Assembly: GCA_035235625.1 (NCBI GenBank)
Contig: CP141145.1
Coordinates: 4,464,001-4,528,000 of the forward strand
Length of the DNA stretch: 64,000 bases
Direction: 5' to 3'
DNA from: Saururus chinensis
Lineage: Eukaryota; Streptophyta; Magnoliopsida; Piperales; Saururaceae
The position numbers and the translations under genes were made by a program. The notes beneath the pieces were generated by a model, which worked only from the letters and a program-made list of their open reading frames with translations, did not search any database and was not told the DNA's origin. Each line of letters opens with the position of its first letter. Position 1 is the first letter of the stretch. Shown here piece after piece: positions 1-12,029 of this stretch.

Positions 1-2552
1 TCTTTGTATTAATTTTTTCATATAGTATTTTGAATGCAACATGTTATACCCTAAAATTTTATAAATATATTTTTTAATATAATAACAAAGATACTTTTTT
101 AATGAAAGCATATGTCAAGATAACTTGGGGTATGAGTCACTCGATTTTTGAAAATATAAATATCAAATCAGAGTACATAAGTAATAGTCAATACTATATC
201 ATAAATCAAGCAAGGTCTAGCCCGAGTATATATCTAAATATCATGATATACACTAACGTAAAAAGATTGGCACTTATGTGCCGACAGTTATTTACTCTTA
301 AGTAAAGTAACATTTAAGTACAATAACCATACCAAGTGACCGAGCAGTGTCACATTTGCTATGCATATAAGTTCCCAATAAAACTTTAATCTTGTAAGGC
401 ACTTATACCACACAGATGTTGAGTGTTTGAGTATACTCAGTGAGATAAGATGGCTAAACAATAAACTACATATGATATTAATCACATAAAATAATTTGAT
501 TCATTACCCTCACCCCAACTTTAAGGTGGAAAGTCAATTAATATCATGGTAACATCAAGGATGTTCCTTTGATTTCTCATGTATACCAGGTCATGGTTAC
601 ATTGAGAGGTTTTTTTGACTCCTCTAACGTTCACCACTATTATCTTCAAACTCTTATTGAAGACTAATGTCCACACCATACACGCTATAAAACTAAAGAC
701 CACAATAACACATGGACGCAAGTGGTCGAAATATTCATCCTTCCATGATTGTTAAGACCTCCTTTGTCATGCTATTATGGAATCATGTTTCTTTTAAAAC
801 TATAATCTATTTGAACCAATTCCTAAGCCTCAAGGGAGAAAGCCCTACAAATAAAAACTCTTAAGCAAAGAAGATCTGAATGTCATGGCCCTATTGGCTA
901 TCGTGAATCTTCTCTATGTGATTAACAGACCCATTCTTGGAGCCTACCAAGATAGTTGGTATTCCTATCCTTAAGTGTCATACACCATTAGGTCAAGGTC
1001 ACTTACCCTCTTAATATTCCCAAATATAATGTTTGCATTTTGAACCAACTCTCAAACCCGAGGGAGAATTCCCAAGAACAAATCCCATTATCTCACTAAA
1101 TAAACATACACATAGAGCTCATATTTAGGGTATGTATTACTTTCTTTTCACATGTCATTTACCATGTGTTCCAACAATTACTTATGTGTATTATGCAAGT
1201 AAGATTTCTCATTGTCCTTCTCTTCACGTATATTTTATCATGTGTTTCAATGTTTAATTACGTTCATTATGGAAGTAAGCTTTCTGCAAGACACCTCTCA
1301 TTGGCCCTCAAAAGACCACAAAAAAGATTGTTTCGAAAACACAGCCTACACTACTACCAATCATCCCACCAATACATCAATGTTAGTCTTGATGGTTATC
1401 AAACCACCAATGACACATTAGTTTCTACTAATAATGAGTAGACTATTGTGACTCAAATTTACTGATGCAACCATCGACACACTGGTCTCTCTTTCGATGC
1501 CCAATATAACACTGACACACCTCCATGTGTCGATGCCAAAAATTGTTCTCTTCTTCTAACCATTAACACCATCATCGGCATGTCGGCAAACTAAATGATG
1601 GCCATAACAAAAAATTAAACTATTGCCAATCATTCATTGTAGAATTTGTTCTCTCCCTTGATTCTTTCATTTCGGTGGGCCTCTTAATTTTAAGAAAATT
1701 TTGAAAAAATAGAAATCTCAAGTGTGTCAAAGGGTATTTATAAGAGAAAAAGAACTTAATTCTCGTACATAATTGTCAAATTGGGCAAATTTTTAGCCCA
1801 GTAGCATGAGTGCCACTACCATGGGCAAGCTAGCTAATACATTGATGCCTATTGACAGTAAAAATCAAGTTTACAAATGCAATCACGACTCATTTGTAAC
1901 AACACCTTAAGTAGAATGACCATAATTTTCTTATATGAACTCCAATTAGCATAATTTTAGTGTCATTTTTAAAATCTTTCTATCTTCTTTCTAATTTTAA
2001 AGTTGCATACTTAAATTATACTTATAGAAAAAGTTATTATGCTAAGAATGTCTAAGGTTACACTCACTACTTTCTATGAGGCCAAGTTTAAGAAATTTAA
2101 AAAATTCCTCAATGTTATAGAAAATGGTTAACCTAGATTAATGAATCAAAACACAACTGACATGTAAATATAAGCTCCTGATCAGAGGTTGTAAAGTGGC
2201 CCCTAGGTTCATTCAGTAGATACATTGACCTAAGTGTGGGGTAACTCCTTTTTAATTAGTCCTTTGCCAAATTTTCTGTGTTAGCATTTGGTCCCTACTT
2301 CTAAAGAGTAATGTGTAAAACAAAACATTAACAAAGAAGAAAACTTTAAAGGATACTATTAACATGCATCCTAACTCATGCCTTGTGGCATGTGTTGGGG
2401 CAGTGCAACCTATCGGATTAAGATTCGTTGGCATGTATTAGAACAAGGGTGAGCAGGTGATTTAAACTTACCCACCCCTGGTTTAACATGTGCCATCGGA
2501 TTGAGGCTGTCCATGCCTCGGTACACACCAATGCATGTAAGCCGGTGTGGAT
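1..2552. other. Gene-free AT-rich DNA with a degenerate short duplication
   Basis: No convincing coding region is seen; the open frames here are short and carry no recognisable motif. At position 42 the bases TGTTATACCC followed by TAAAATTTT resemble the start of a gypsy-type LTR, like the confirmed LTR starts at 12340 and 33077, but no matching end or target duplication was found. Positions 1163-1210 and 1239-1286 are a degenerate direct repeat spaced 76 bp (both contain catgtgtt then gaagtaag or caagtaag). Around 1450-1600 there are several cgatg/gacac-rich motifs of a kind also seen near 37400-38170 and 58290-58370, so this is probably dispersed repeat. Confidence 0.5.
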
Positions 2553-3123
2553 ACTAACATGACTCAACTTTTAAAAGTTGCATTTAATACAAAAATATTT
2601 CATGTCCCTAAAAGGCTGGAACATCCCACTACCTATCCAGCATTTTTACTATTCTAACGTTCTCACTTTGCTTCCCTTTCCTTCCTCTTCTAGTCCTTGT
2701 CAATTTGTGGCTCTTTCTTATTCCAATTCTACTTGTACCTTTTCATGGTTTACATCTCAAAACCCAATAGAACTTTTGTCCGAAGACATGGAAAAAAATG
2801 TGAAGGGTAAATTTGCAGTGAGATAGACTAACAGAACTCAACTTTTAAAAGTTGAATACAAGACAAAAAAATTTTACGTCCCTACAAGGCTTAGATACCC
2901 CCGCTACCTATCCAGTATCCTCTCCAATATTTTTACTATTCTAACGTTTGCACTCTGCCTAATGATTTTATCCTTCGCTTTCCTTCCCCTTCTAGTGCCT
3001 TGTCAATTTGTGGCTCTTTCCTATTCTACTTGTACCTTTTCATGGTCCACATCTGAACACCCAACGGAACTTTTGTTCGAAAACATGGGGGAAAATGTGA
3101 AGGGTAAATTTGTTGTGAGATAG
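2553..3123. repeat. Tandem duplication, about 274-bp unit, two copies
   Basis: Two adjacent diverged copies: unit one 2553-2826 and unit two 2827-3123. Each begins with actaaca followed by actcaacttttaaaagttg, shares the block caatttgtggctctttc and ends with the same gtgagatag. Unit two is longer by a small internal insertion near 2910-2975. The 82-residue frame inside unit one (2578-2826) exists only because this copy lacks stops; the second copy does not preserve it, so it is not treated as a gene. Confidence 0.85.
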
Positions 3124-4860
3124 ATTTTCCCATGGAATCGTTTTTTTTTCATATTTCCTATTGACAATGAACCTAAATATAAGTTGTGCATATAAGCCCT
3201 TAATCTACACGATTGACAGTGCACACACCGATGCATGTTAATGTCAGGGTTCTAATATATACATTGTCGATCTTAAATATCAAAAATTTTATGTGCAATT
3301 TATGCTAAAATTTATGATAGGCTCATTATAAGTTAAGTGAGAAATATGAAACACGCTTTACTTTACCATAAAAGCAACTCAATGAGATTACAGTTGTTGT
3401 CAGAGGTTAAAAAAAGATATCGATAATCTACTTTTTAATAAAATTATGAAAATTTTGTGCCTGCCTTATTTAATTCAGTCATTACGGATAAAAGCTAAGT
3501 TGCATATAGGCATGCTGGATAGGGAAAATTGAACTTAGGGAAAAGCTGTTGTTACCAAATAAAAAAAACAAAGAACTGGGAAAGGGGAAAAAAAGTTGAT
3601 GTGAGTACTTTCCAAGAAAAACCTACATCTTTCACCCCGTAATGGACCATTGAATCAACCTCGAAATCTCTCATTATTTACTTGTGGATAGGTGCAGCTA
3701 GCCTTCAAGAAACCCATGTCATGGCCCATCCAAATATTTTTTTTTATGACAGGCCCCATCCAAATAATAGACATGTTGGGGATGGCAATCTAATGATGAC
3801 CACCTGCCATACTCCATCAAAGCTGAGGCTGCAGTTGCTGCAATGAACCAACCACTCCAATTATGGCTTTTAAATTCAATTAGGGTCCACAACCCATGTC
3901 TCAAAATTTTGGTGAGATCTTGGAAATGTGAAAAAAATATAGATATTTGTTTTTGGTTTTGTGAGGCTGAACTTAAACTGTTAGTGGATGATATATATCC
4001 CTAAATTCCTTGATTCACTATCAAGTCTGCTTTCCTTTTTTTGTGAAGGGCAATTCACTATCAAGGCCAACTTTTTCAATACCTGCACATCACATGCATT
4101 CTTGGGGCATTAGCAGTGTTGAATTAATGATATTGACACTTACTGAAAAGGAAAGGCCTTTTCGCCATATTCACCCCTTTCAGGGTGAGAAATGTGATCC
4201 CAATAAGAATTGATAGAAGTGAGCATTAATGAATGAAAAGAGTTGGTTAAAACAGGTAATGGGCAGTTTTCTTTCTTTGTTCTCCTTCAAAAGACACCAC
4301 AGTGTTTTTCCTAGTATCCTTCCAAAGTACATAAAAGAAGATTAGAGTTTTCAACCGCTTTCTTGTTATTTTATTTTTTAGAGCTAGGGTTTTGAACCTC
4401 TTGTAGATATTAGCTATTCACCCTGGATTGGGGACAGCAAATCTACTAAAATTAAGAAGACCCACTTCCAAATAATTGGCTGCCAGGCATAAAAGCTATA
4501 TACAAACGAAAGAGGTAAGAGTAGATTAAGCAGTTAGTCATCCTCAACCTCTGAAACAAAGCAATAAATAAAGCAATTAAATCTCCCACCCCAATGATAG
4601 ATGACAATGCTAACATGTGCTCCTCTCTCCACTCCTTTGGCAGCCCAAAAGTTAAAAATGAATCCAATGCTGTACGGACCCAAAATTAGGAATCTGATTG
4701 ATTGGAACTGCCCATAAAAGTAGATTGTGGGTGGGGGTGGCAAAAATGAACAGAAGCTGAATTGATCAGAGATTTCTTTTTGCTCTTACTCAGAACCAGA
4801 CACCCCAGAATTTTTTTTTAAAAAAAAACTTGATATATTTTTTTTACAAAAGAAAAAAGT
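3124..4860. other. Gene-free intergenic sequence upstream of the PADRE gene
   Basis: Nothing coding is recognised. The sequence is AT-rich with poly-A and poly-T runs (for example 4809-4828) and no clear transposon ends. Part of the 3' end may be distal promoter of the gene at 5466. Confidence 0.45.
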
Positions 4861-4879
4861 TGGCTCCCAGTAGACCTGT

Positions 4880-4921
4880 CTACTCTCTCTCTCCCAATCA
4901 CTATCCTTCTCTGTCTTCTCA
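4880..4921 (+). promoter_or_regulatory. Pyrimidine patch, likely core promoter area of the PADRE gene
   Basis: A run of C and T including tctctctctctccc, then more CT-rich sequence, lies about 550 bp before the start codon. An AT-rich TATA-like stretch (tgatatattttttttac) sits near 4831-4847. Pyrimidine patches close to the transcription start are common in plant promoters. Position and content fit, but the transcription start itself cannot be read from sequence. Confidence 0.35.
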
Positions 4922-5079
4922 GTGGTCACATGGGATGGATAGAAAACCAGGCTCACCTCCGTCCTTGCCCGACACAAGAAACAGAAGAAATTAATAAACA
5001 GCAGATCTACTCCACCTAAACCTGGTCAACCTGCTCTCCATTGTTCCTCCTACACCAGTAGCCCCCCCTCTTCCTCCGC

Positions 5080-5465
5080 CATGTCCATGTGAGAGACCTG
5101 CCTCAAGGCTCAGGCTCATGGGAAGAAAGAGATCATCTGCTTCATGATTCAACAACATACTAGTTGAACGTCAGAAGGGAGAGAATGCAAAAAGGATATG
5201 GCTTGCCCTTCCTTTCCAAGTGATTCAGACCAAGAAGAAGATGGGCAGTTGAGAGAGAGAGAGAGATCAGAGTTTGGCTGCTGCTGCTGCTGCGGCTGTT
5301 AGCTTTCTGAAGAGAGAATAAGGGAGATGCATCCATGAAAGAGAAGGAAGGCATGAATTACTGAACATTCATAAGGTTGGCAGAGAAGCAGTCTGAATAG
5401 AGAGAGAGAGAGAGGGAAAGGTGGGATTAGCTGAGAGAAGAGAGTGAAGGAAGCAATTGGACCAG
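5080..5465 (+). promoter_or_regulatory. Probable 5' leader with GA repeats and minute upstream ORFs
   Basis: Purine-rich sequence with GA runs at about 5251-5265 and 5399-5417, plus a CTG/CTGCTG run near 5277-5295. If transcribed, it holds several very short upstream ATG frames, for example a three-codon frame near 5083 and one of three codons near 5328. An in-frame TGA at 5445-5447 precedes the main start and fixes the ATG at 5466 as the first usable one in that frame. Confidence 0.4.
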
Positions 5466-6203
5466 ATGGGTCGTAAGAACAACAGCAGCGACGGCGGTGG
5501 TGGCGGCGCCGGTGGAGGAGGACCGGCGACGGTGATGGGTCTACGGATGATACAATGTGGGAGGCAGCAGACGGTGCATGTAATCCAGCCTGATGGGCAG
5601 GTCCGGCAATTCCCTGTCCCTGTCCAAGTGTCCGACCTCCTCCACCTTTACCCCCACTACTACGTCTCCCACGCCACCACCTCCGCCGCGGCCCCGTCCG
5701 GAGGCGCTGCCGTCCCTAGGCGGAACTCGGCCATCCTCCCCATGGACGCCCACCTTGAGACCGGAAGCATCTACGCCCTTCTCCCGCTCCCCCGCCTTTT
5801 CCCCACCGATCCGCCGTCCTCGCCCCACTTCTGCGCCTGCTTCTTTGATGGCGGCGGACGCCCCGACGACTACGCCACTGGCCTCGGCGGCGCCATCAAG
5901 GCCGAGATCCTGCGGCATTGGCCCGGGAGTGCCTCGTCGTCCAAAATCTCCCCTGACGACGGCGCCGGAGTTTCTGCTGCGGCAGCAACTCAACCCATTC
6001 CACGCCGACTTTGGGAGCCCGAGCTCGACATAATTCCAGAGGATCGGGTTCTTGTCAGCGCAGCCACCGAGAAGGACGAGGTGGCAGCCGGCGCCGGCAG
6101 GAAGGAGAGCCAGAACAAAGGGAAGAAGCTGGCCTCCGCCATCAACAGCCTTAGACTCCGGTGGGCCGGAGAGGGAGTTGGGCCGTGGTCAGGCCCACAA
6201 TAG
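5466..6203 (+). CDS. DUF4228/PADRE-domain protein, single exon, 245 residues
   Basis: This is the one clearly intact gene in the window. The start is ATG 5466 (MGRKNNSS): upstream in frame there are only three codons from a TTG and then a TGA at 5445, so no longer eukaryotic start exists. The N-terminus is a Gly-rich linker (residues 10-19). A DUF4228/PADRE-type region follows: MIQCG (28-32), then VIQPDGQVRQFPVPVQVSDLL (39-59), and the ALLPLP strand near residue 103. This order (Cys-containing start, xPDGxVxxFxxPxxVxxLL, YxLLPLP) is characteristic of the plant family. The C-terminal half is low-complexity, Ala/Ser rich, with a basic KGKK-SAINSLRLRW tail. Family members are small plant proteins often induced by stress or pathogens; the biochemical role is unknown. 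Coding GC is very high, especially at third positions, against an AT-rich surround. No intron is needed. Confidence 0.85.
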   Translation: MGRKNNSSDGGGGGAGGGGPATVMGLRMIQCGRQQTVHVIQPDGQVRQFPVPVQVSDLLHLYPHYYVSHATTSAAAPSGGAAVPRRNSAILPMDAHLETGSIYALLPLPRLFPTDPPSSPHFCACFFDGGGRPDDYATGLGGAIKAEILRHWPGSASSSKISPDDGAGVSAAAATQPIPRRLWEPELDIIPEDRVLVSAATEKDEVAAGAGRKESQNKGKKLASAINSLRLRWAGEGVGPWSGPQ

Positions 6204-6706
6204 CTGATGTACCTTTGTTCTTTTTTAAAAATTATTAAATGTATTTTTTATGACATGGGTAATGTGTATAATAGCTCCTTGGGAGTGTTAAGCATGAAAT
6301 TTGACTGAAGATCTAATTAATTAGTGGTTTTCATGTCCTTTGAATCAGATAGGAGTATATATTGTTATTTTTTTATTATTATGTTAAGGGCCAGCCCATT
6401 AATGTTCTGCAGATGAAAGTCAAAAGTGCATATGGTTTCATACTCAAAAGAATAATAAAATCACCCTCTTACTCCTAGTAATAAATGGATAATTTTTATT
6501 CATTTTAAAGCAGTTGAACTTTAGTATTTGACTTATATTTTGAATGTTTAAAAAATACATGCAAGTCAACCTTTAAAATGAAATGTATACATGTACCATT
6601 CACACCAAATATCATCCTAATCTAAAATTTTTCTGTTATCACACTGCTTGGTTTTTATCAACTCTAATACTAATACTTAACTCTTACATTTGGTTGCTTA
6701 AAATCT
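6204..6706. other. 3' flank of the PADRE gene
   Basis: AT-rich sequence directly after the TAG stop. It contains AT-rich elements (aattattaaatg near 6230) that could serve as plant polyadenylation signals. No gene is seen. Confidence 0.4.
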
Positions 6707-6708
6707 TA

Positions 6709-6811
6709 CTTCCTATATCCCAAATCTATAGTTACATTTAGCTTCTCAAAATAATTTTATTTTATTTTATTTTAAAAATCAAATATAACAATTAATATGT
6801 GACAAAGAGAG
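6709..6811. mobile_element. Short degenerate Stowaway-like MITE
   Basis: Left end cttcctatatcccaaa is preceded by TA and the right end gacaaagagag is followed by TA. Reverse-complementing the right end gives a degenerate match to the left. About 103 bp, AT-rich interior with atagttacattta as in grass and monocot Stowaway elements. It is decayed, so the call is moderate. Confidence 0.5.
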
Positions 6812-6814
6812 TAT

Positions 6815-7810
6815 ATTCATGTATTTACTAAAGAAAAAAGTTCCTGATGATGTAGGGAAAGTGATGGGCAACTAGGGGCCTTCCGCCTTTGGCTATCAGA
6901 ATAAATAAATAAATAAATTATCTGATTAGAACAATGTTTAATACCATAATTAGCATGAGAGTTTCATGATCTGACTAATCAGCATATAATCTATATGATT
7001 AAGGATTTCCCCTTTCTTAGTAATAGAAATAGATGTGATGTTTTATATGCTAGAGAGGGAGAATATTGCAAAAATAAAAATAACAATTTATTCTCCAACA
7101 TTTTAGTCCGAGTTGCTATTAATTTCTGCTTAAATTTATGCAAAAGAGTAAATAATCAAAGATGACCTGAGTTGACTTAAATCACAAATAGTTTTTTATT
7201 CAAAACTCACAAATAAATTAAAGGAAACACAAGGGAGTTGTCAATTTGTTTTACTTACAAACATAGGGAGACCCGTTAGCAAGCGCCTACATCATTGCCA
7301 CATGATTTTGTTCAAGCAACAGACATTACTCAAGGGGAAAGCGAGATCATGATTTGACTCACCCCATCAGATCTCCATCCAATATTGCAAAGGCACTGAG
7401 TGCATAGTAACTCTTTCCATATGCATTTTCCTAAAAAAGATACATGCATTTATCTAGTGAAAAAAATTAGCATAAACTTAGGCTCATGCCAATGTAAACC
7501 CAAGCATCGCGAATCATCAAAGTGAGATCTAACAACACATGTGAAAAAAGGGGGCAAGTGGGTAATTTAAGCCCATTTGCCCCTTAAGTTACTAACATGC
7601 ATCGTCATATCAAAATCTAATAGCCCATGTGCATGAGCTAGGGCTTATATTATCAGGACCTCTTGTACACTTCAGTCAGTTGTATGAATGTCCATATATA
7701 GATTATCCAATGATCTTTTTTTTTTAATTTTAGGTTAAGAACAAGAAGAACACAAAAAAAGAGAGGGTGGCATGGAGGAATTTCATGGTGAACCATGCTT
7801 TGATAAACAA
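6815..7810. other. Gene-free intergenic DNA
   Basis: No gene is recognised. It contains an (aaat)n run near 6902-6918. Near 7540-7640 there is a repeat-like block (ggtaatttaagcccatttgcccc, then catgcatcgtc) similar to sequence at 2455-2540, so it is probably part of a dispersed element. Confidence 0.45.
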
Positions 7811-7812
7811 TA

Positions 7813-8012
7813 CTGCCTCCGTCCTATATTAATAGCTTTATTTAGCAAAAAAGGTTATTCTATATTAATATATTTATTTTATTCAATTTAAGTGGTTGGG
7901 TATTTAAAAAGAGTATCATACGCTTATTTTACCTTTTCTTAAATGTGGGTTTCACAATTCAATAAAAACCACTATTTTTATAAATGTAGCTATTAATATA
8001 GGAAAGAGGGAA
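7813..8012. mobile_element. Stowaway-type MITE, about 200 bp
   Basis: Left terminus ctgcctccgtcctatatt and right terminus aatataggaaagagggaa are inverted copies with a few changes, flanked on both sides by TA. The cctccgtcc core and the agct(a)ttaata subterminal motif are typical of Stowaway (Tc1/mariner-derived) elements. It is non-coding and would be mobilised in trans. Confidence 0.75.
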
Positions 8013-8747
8013 TATAAAGTACAAAAATTTATTGTCCTACTTAAAAGAAATCAAGAAACACAAAACATGACCCTTTGCTCCCGGGGTCTCTGCTTCCATT
8101 CCTCTGCCCCTATGCCTTGTAAGATTATAATGCAAGTAGAGATCTAATCCTTTAGCATGTCTCATACTTAGAGAAGGGAAGGAATTTTTTTGTACACATT
8201 AGGGTGTATGCCATGGGCTACTATGGGTCCCACGAAGTTGGGACTAGAGACTAAAAGACCATTATGGATCCCCATACTGGCCCATGCCTCAACATGTGGG
8301 GTTCACACCATCAATGCAAGCATCGTGCAAGTGTCTTAGACTGGGAGATGCGCTAGTATTAGATAAAAGGATAAATAGTTCCCCACCCACTCTTTTCGGG
8401 AAGCATTTTTAATACTCCACTATGACAATGAGCCCAATGTAAGGAACGCATGGGAGCCCTCTCTTAGCTAGCCTCATGAATGTTCCTCACCCACTCTGTT
8501 AAGGAAGCATTTTTTATGCTCTCTTTGGTAGTAAGCCTAGCCTAAGGAACGCATGAGAGCCATCCATCCAAAAAATCAACAAGGTATATGCTAGTGCACA
8601 TTCAATGTTGGGGTCAATTAATGATGCTAAAGTATGCTATCATATGCGTTGTCGATTTCAAATATCAATGCCTCACATGCATTCCTTACGCGAGGTTTAC
8701 TATTACTATAGAGTATAAAAAATGCTTATCTCTGTTAAAGTCATATA
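8013..8747. other. Gene-free DNA with a diverged tandem duplication
   Basis: Positions about 8385-8470 and 8480-8560 are two diverged copies: both read cacccactct, then gaagcatttttaatact or gaagcattttttatgct, then aaggaacgcatg and gagcc. No coding region is seen. Confidence 0.5.
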
Positions 8748-8942
8748 CTTCCTCCGTCTTATAATAATGACTTAGATTAAATAAATTTTATCCTATATTA
8801 ATTTTTTTATTTCATGCTATCTTTTTTGCAATCCTTAATGGACTGAGTAAAAAGGGTTAGAGGATAGGTAAAAAAGTTAATAAATTGATTCCTATGGATA
8901 TCACATTTTTTAAAGTGTGGACAACTAATATGGAAGGGGGAG
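8748..8942. mobile_element. Second Stowaway-type MITE, about 195 bp
   Basis: Left end cttcctccgtcttataataa follows TA; right end aactaatatggaagggggag precedes TA. The ends are inverted and imperfect. The interior has no ORF. It lies under 1 kb from the MITE at 7813, in the flank of the only intact gene. Confidence 0.7.
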
Positions 8943-9145
8943 TATCATTTATTAATTTTCAGTGTAGCTCTACTCCATACTAGGATAAAAAGACAACTAG
9001 TGGCTGACACCTCTCTTAAGGATCAGATCTATTACTAGTTGATGTCAAATCTTTGGTCTTAGTAAAAAAACCTAGGACTTACAAGCTTCATTTGGATTTT
9101 AGTCACTTTCTTTCTACATGGAAATCTGGTGTGATTAGCATCATC

Positions 9146-10518
9146 TGTCACGCCCCCAATTTATACATCCATTTATATATTTTTTCTCTCACATAAAATT
9201 TCATGACATGCCACCCTTCATAATATGTGAAAAAAAACCATTTCACGAGTTTATAAAAATACTCAAAAGCTAAATTGGGACATGAAAATCATGCATTTTA
9301 CAATCTTTGTTTGCGATAATACCATAATTATATTTCTAAGTAACTATGTACATTAAAATAGTTACCAGATTTATAATATGACACTCGTCTATTACTCTGC
9401 TCTAGTTTGGAAATGATAAATAACACTCTCATTTGCCTAAAGACAAACCTATGTCAAGGAGATGAGTTAATGAACTAAATGGGGTGACTTCACTACACAA
9501 CTATGTTCTTTTTGATACTTCTAAACTACTCTTCAACCTAGAGAAATGCGCACCATGAATGGTACTGAATATAAGGGTGTAGTCGATGGGATTGCAAGCA
9601 GCATAAGATACTTATTTTTGATAAAAACATACTGAGAAGGCCATCATTGCTAAAGCAAATAAATTAGCAAATAAAAATCAAATAATGCAAACCATTCTAA
9701 GTGAACAAACTTACAAACAGAGAATATTTCATGGTTCACTAGACATCATAGCCCCATCAAGAAGTTTACTACTCAACTAAATATTTGACTACCACAAACA
9801 CAACTTCAGTCTCTACCTAAAACCTTCTTTATCATATCCACACCATGAAGCAAGCACCCACTAAGGTTCAAGGAGCTTAGTGGTTGAGATCTTGATTGTC
9901 ATGATAGTCAAAAATCTTCTATATTGCACTTTGCGAGAACAATAATCTTTTTATACTCTAGAACATTTAAGAGTAACTCTCATGCCAAGGAGTGGTTCTA
10001 CATAACACTTGCTTTTGGAGAGTTAGAAGATCATGATCATGTTTATACCATACATGTAATACCTCACTTTCTCGATTATGTTTAACATGAGGGCTTAGGT
10101 GGAATTTTTTATTTTTAAGGGATATTAATTGAAATGGATGGATGAAACCTCATTCTGAAATCTAATTCAAATCTAATATCGCATCTATGTGTGGATAGAG
10201 CTTGAAGAAATGAATGTAATGAGTCAAAAAATGAAAAAATGAAGTTCGGGAATGAGAGTTATGACCTCAAGAAGTGTGTCATATGGGTGAGCCACGAGAA
10301 TGTAAGAATTCAAGGTTGGGGTAATAAGCTATGGTAGTTTAAAGTTAGAAAATTGATTCGAATAAAAAATAAAAAAATAATAAAGAAAGACATCAGTTGA
10401 CGCAAGCACATTAGCTGACACACATGACGTTGGCAAGAGCACATCAAGCGGTGTGTGGTTGTGTAGCGCAAAAGGTGCCACACCACATGGTGTGTGCTAG
10501 ACGAGCTAGTGCTATGTG
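9146..10518 (+). mobile_element. Truncated gypsy-type LTR starts, nested
   Basis: TGTCACGCCCCCAATTTATA at 9146 and TGTAATACCTCACTTTCTCG at 10055 both look like 5' LTR termini of Ty3/gypsy elements of the Del/Tekay kind, matching the general form of the confirmed starts at 12340 and 33077. Neither has an identifiable 3' end here. The second appears cut at 10518 by the copia LTR. No ORF is present. The assignment rests only on terminal motifs. Confidence 0.4.
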
Positions 10519-11728
10519 TGTAAGAACATATGAGTCATATGTTAAGGTTATTGGCTAATTTTTTTGTCAAAATTATGTCTAGAAACCTTTTGTATGTATT
10601 GAATTTTAAAATCTTATTAGATGTTGTTGGGGTTAAGTAAGATTTTGAAATAAAGACTTGAAAAATACGAGCAAACATGTTCTTATGGATCAAGATAGAA
10701 GACTAAAGAATTGTGAAGGTTTTTGAAGCATATTTAGATCACAATCGCATCCCAAAATCGTTTGGACTAGTTTCAGAAGTGATTTCAGAAGTTTGAGAAG
10801 GTTTTAGGGTAAAAAAGGAAATTTGGTAAAAACACTAATTGAACGATTGATCACTAGACATACAATTGATTGGAATGATAGATTGGCATCTGATTTTGTT
10901 CTGTGTAAAACAAAACCAAGAGTTATTGAATGCTTGAAGTATTGTGCACAAAACAAACAATGAATGATCGATCGTTGTTTGGAATGATCGATCGCTTCAA
11001 GGACTAGTTACCCTAATTAAGCCATTTTGATTTTAATTTCTTTCCTCATTCAAGTTAAAGACCTAAACTGACTTAAGGATCTATATAAGGTTTAAGAAAT
11101 CACAATATTTGATAGAGGAACCTAGAAGAGATTAGAGAAAGAAGTTTATACCTTTTGCATATTATTTTCCAAAGGGGATTGACATAAAGCTTTCAGTTGA
11201 AGATCAATGGTGAATTCTTTTCCATAACTAAATGGAGATTTCTCACAGAGATTTCAAAGATGTGTTGAAGTATATCTTCAATGGGAGATTGAAGATTTCT
11301 AAAAGAGGCCAAAGTCAATATAACAAGAGGAACTTGTTGAAAGCTAAAAGAAGATAAAGACAAAGTAAGGAGGAAGAAGAAGTTTCAAGTGCATTGATTT
11401 GAAGGCCAACAACAACAAAGATTTGTGGAGATCTAAACAAAAAGAGTTTGTCTTCGAGTCAAAACAAAATTTGGTGGTTTCCTTTTGTCAATGTGAATTG
11501 TCTTGCTTGCTAGTAGTGCATTGATTTGGGTCTGGTGTAGATTAAATGCTTATGGTTTGAATGATTGATACATCGTCAATGTGTTTTGAGAGAATATTTA
11601 CTTGATTCTGTTACATATAAAAATTTTACATAAAGAGGCTGAACTTGTAGTCTTTATCTTCATAGATAATTGGGTTGGGGGCATTCTAGTAATCCACTAT
11701 ACTATTCTAGATGGATATTAAACTCACA
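10519..11728 (+). mobile_element. 5' LTR of a Sirevirus-like copia element
   Basis: Begins TGTAAGAACATATGAGTC and ends AAACTCACA, directly followed by a primer-binding-like sequence. It is homologous along its length to 31719-33008. A TATATAAG box lies near 11083. Clusters of cgatcgat motifs occur near 10850-10990. The two LTRs are clearly diverged and differ in length (1210 versus 1290 bp), so the element is old. The 5-bp flanks (atgtg left, acaaa right) do not match, so a target duplication is not demonstrated. Confidence 0.8.
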
Positions 11729-11742
11729 ATTGGTAGCTGAGG
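11729..11742 (+). promoter_or_regulatory. Degenerate primer binding site
   Basis: ATTGGTAGCTGAGG right after the LTR resembles the plant initiator-Met tRNA primer site (TGGTATCAGAGC type) with several changes. Its location directly after the CA end of the LTR supports the boundary. Confidence 0.55.
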
Positions 11743-12029
11743 TTTAATTATTAAAATTTTAATTTTGCTTCATGATATCAATTTAATTTGACATGCTAGT
11801 CCTTCATAATCTTGCTTAATCTTCCTTAGTTTGATTTCATGTGCTAGATTTCGTGTGGTAGGGTTTGAATTCTAAAATTTGCTTAAGTTTACTTATTTTT
11901 CTCTTAGAAATACTTGATCAAATTTACTGATTTGTGTGCTAGATTGTTAGTTGCCTCTCTTATAAATTTCCTTGGTTTAAGTGCTTGAATTGTTGTGCTT
12001 GGGTTGCTTTTTGTAGTATTAAAATTAAT

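Noticed and set aside
5457..5465. Start of the PADRE frame at 5457
   Set aside because: That codon is TTG, not ATG; the first in-frame ATG after the TGA at 5445 is at 5466.
5541..6033. Open frames of 150 and 146 codons overlapping the PADRE gene in other frames
   Set aside because: They arise from the GC-rich composition; only the 5466-6203 frame contains family motifs.
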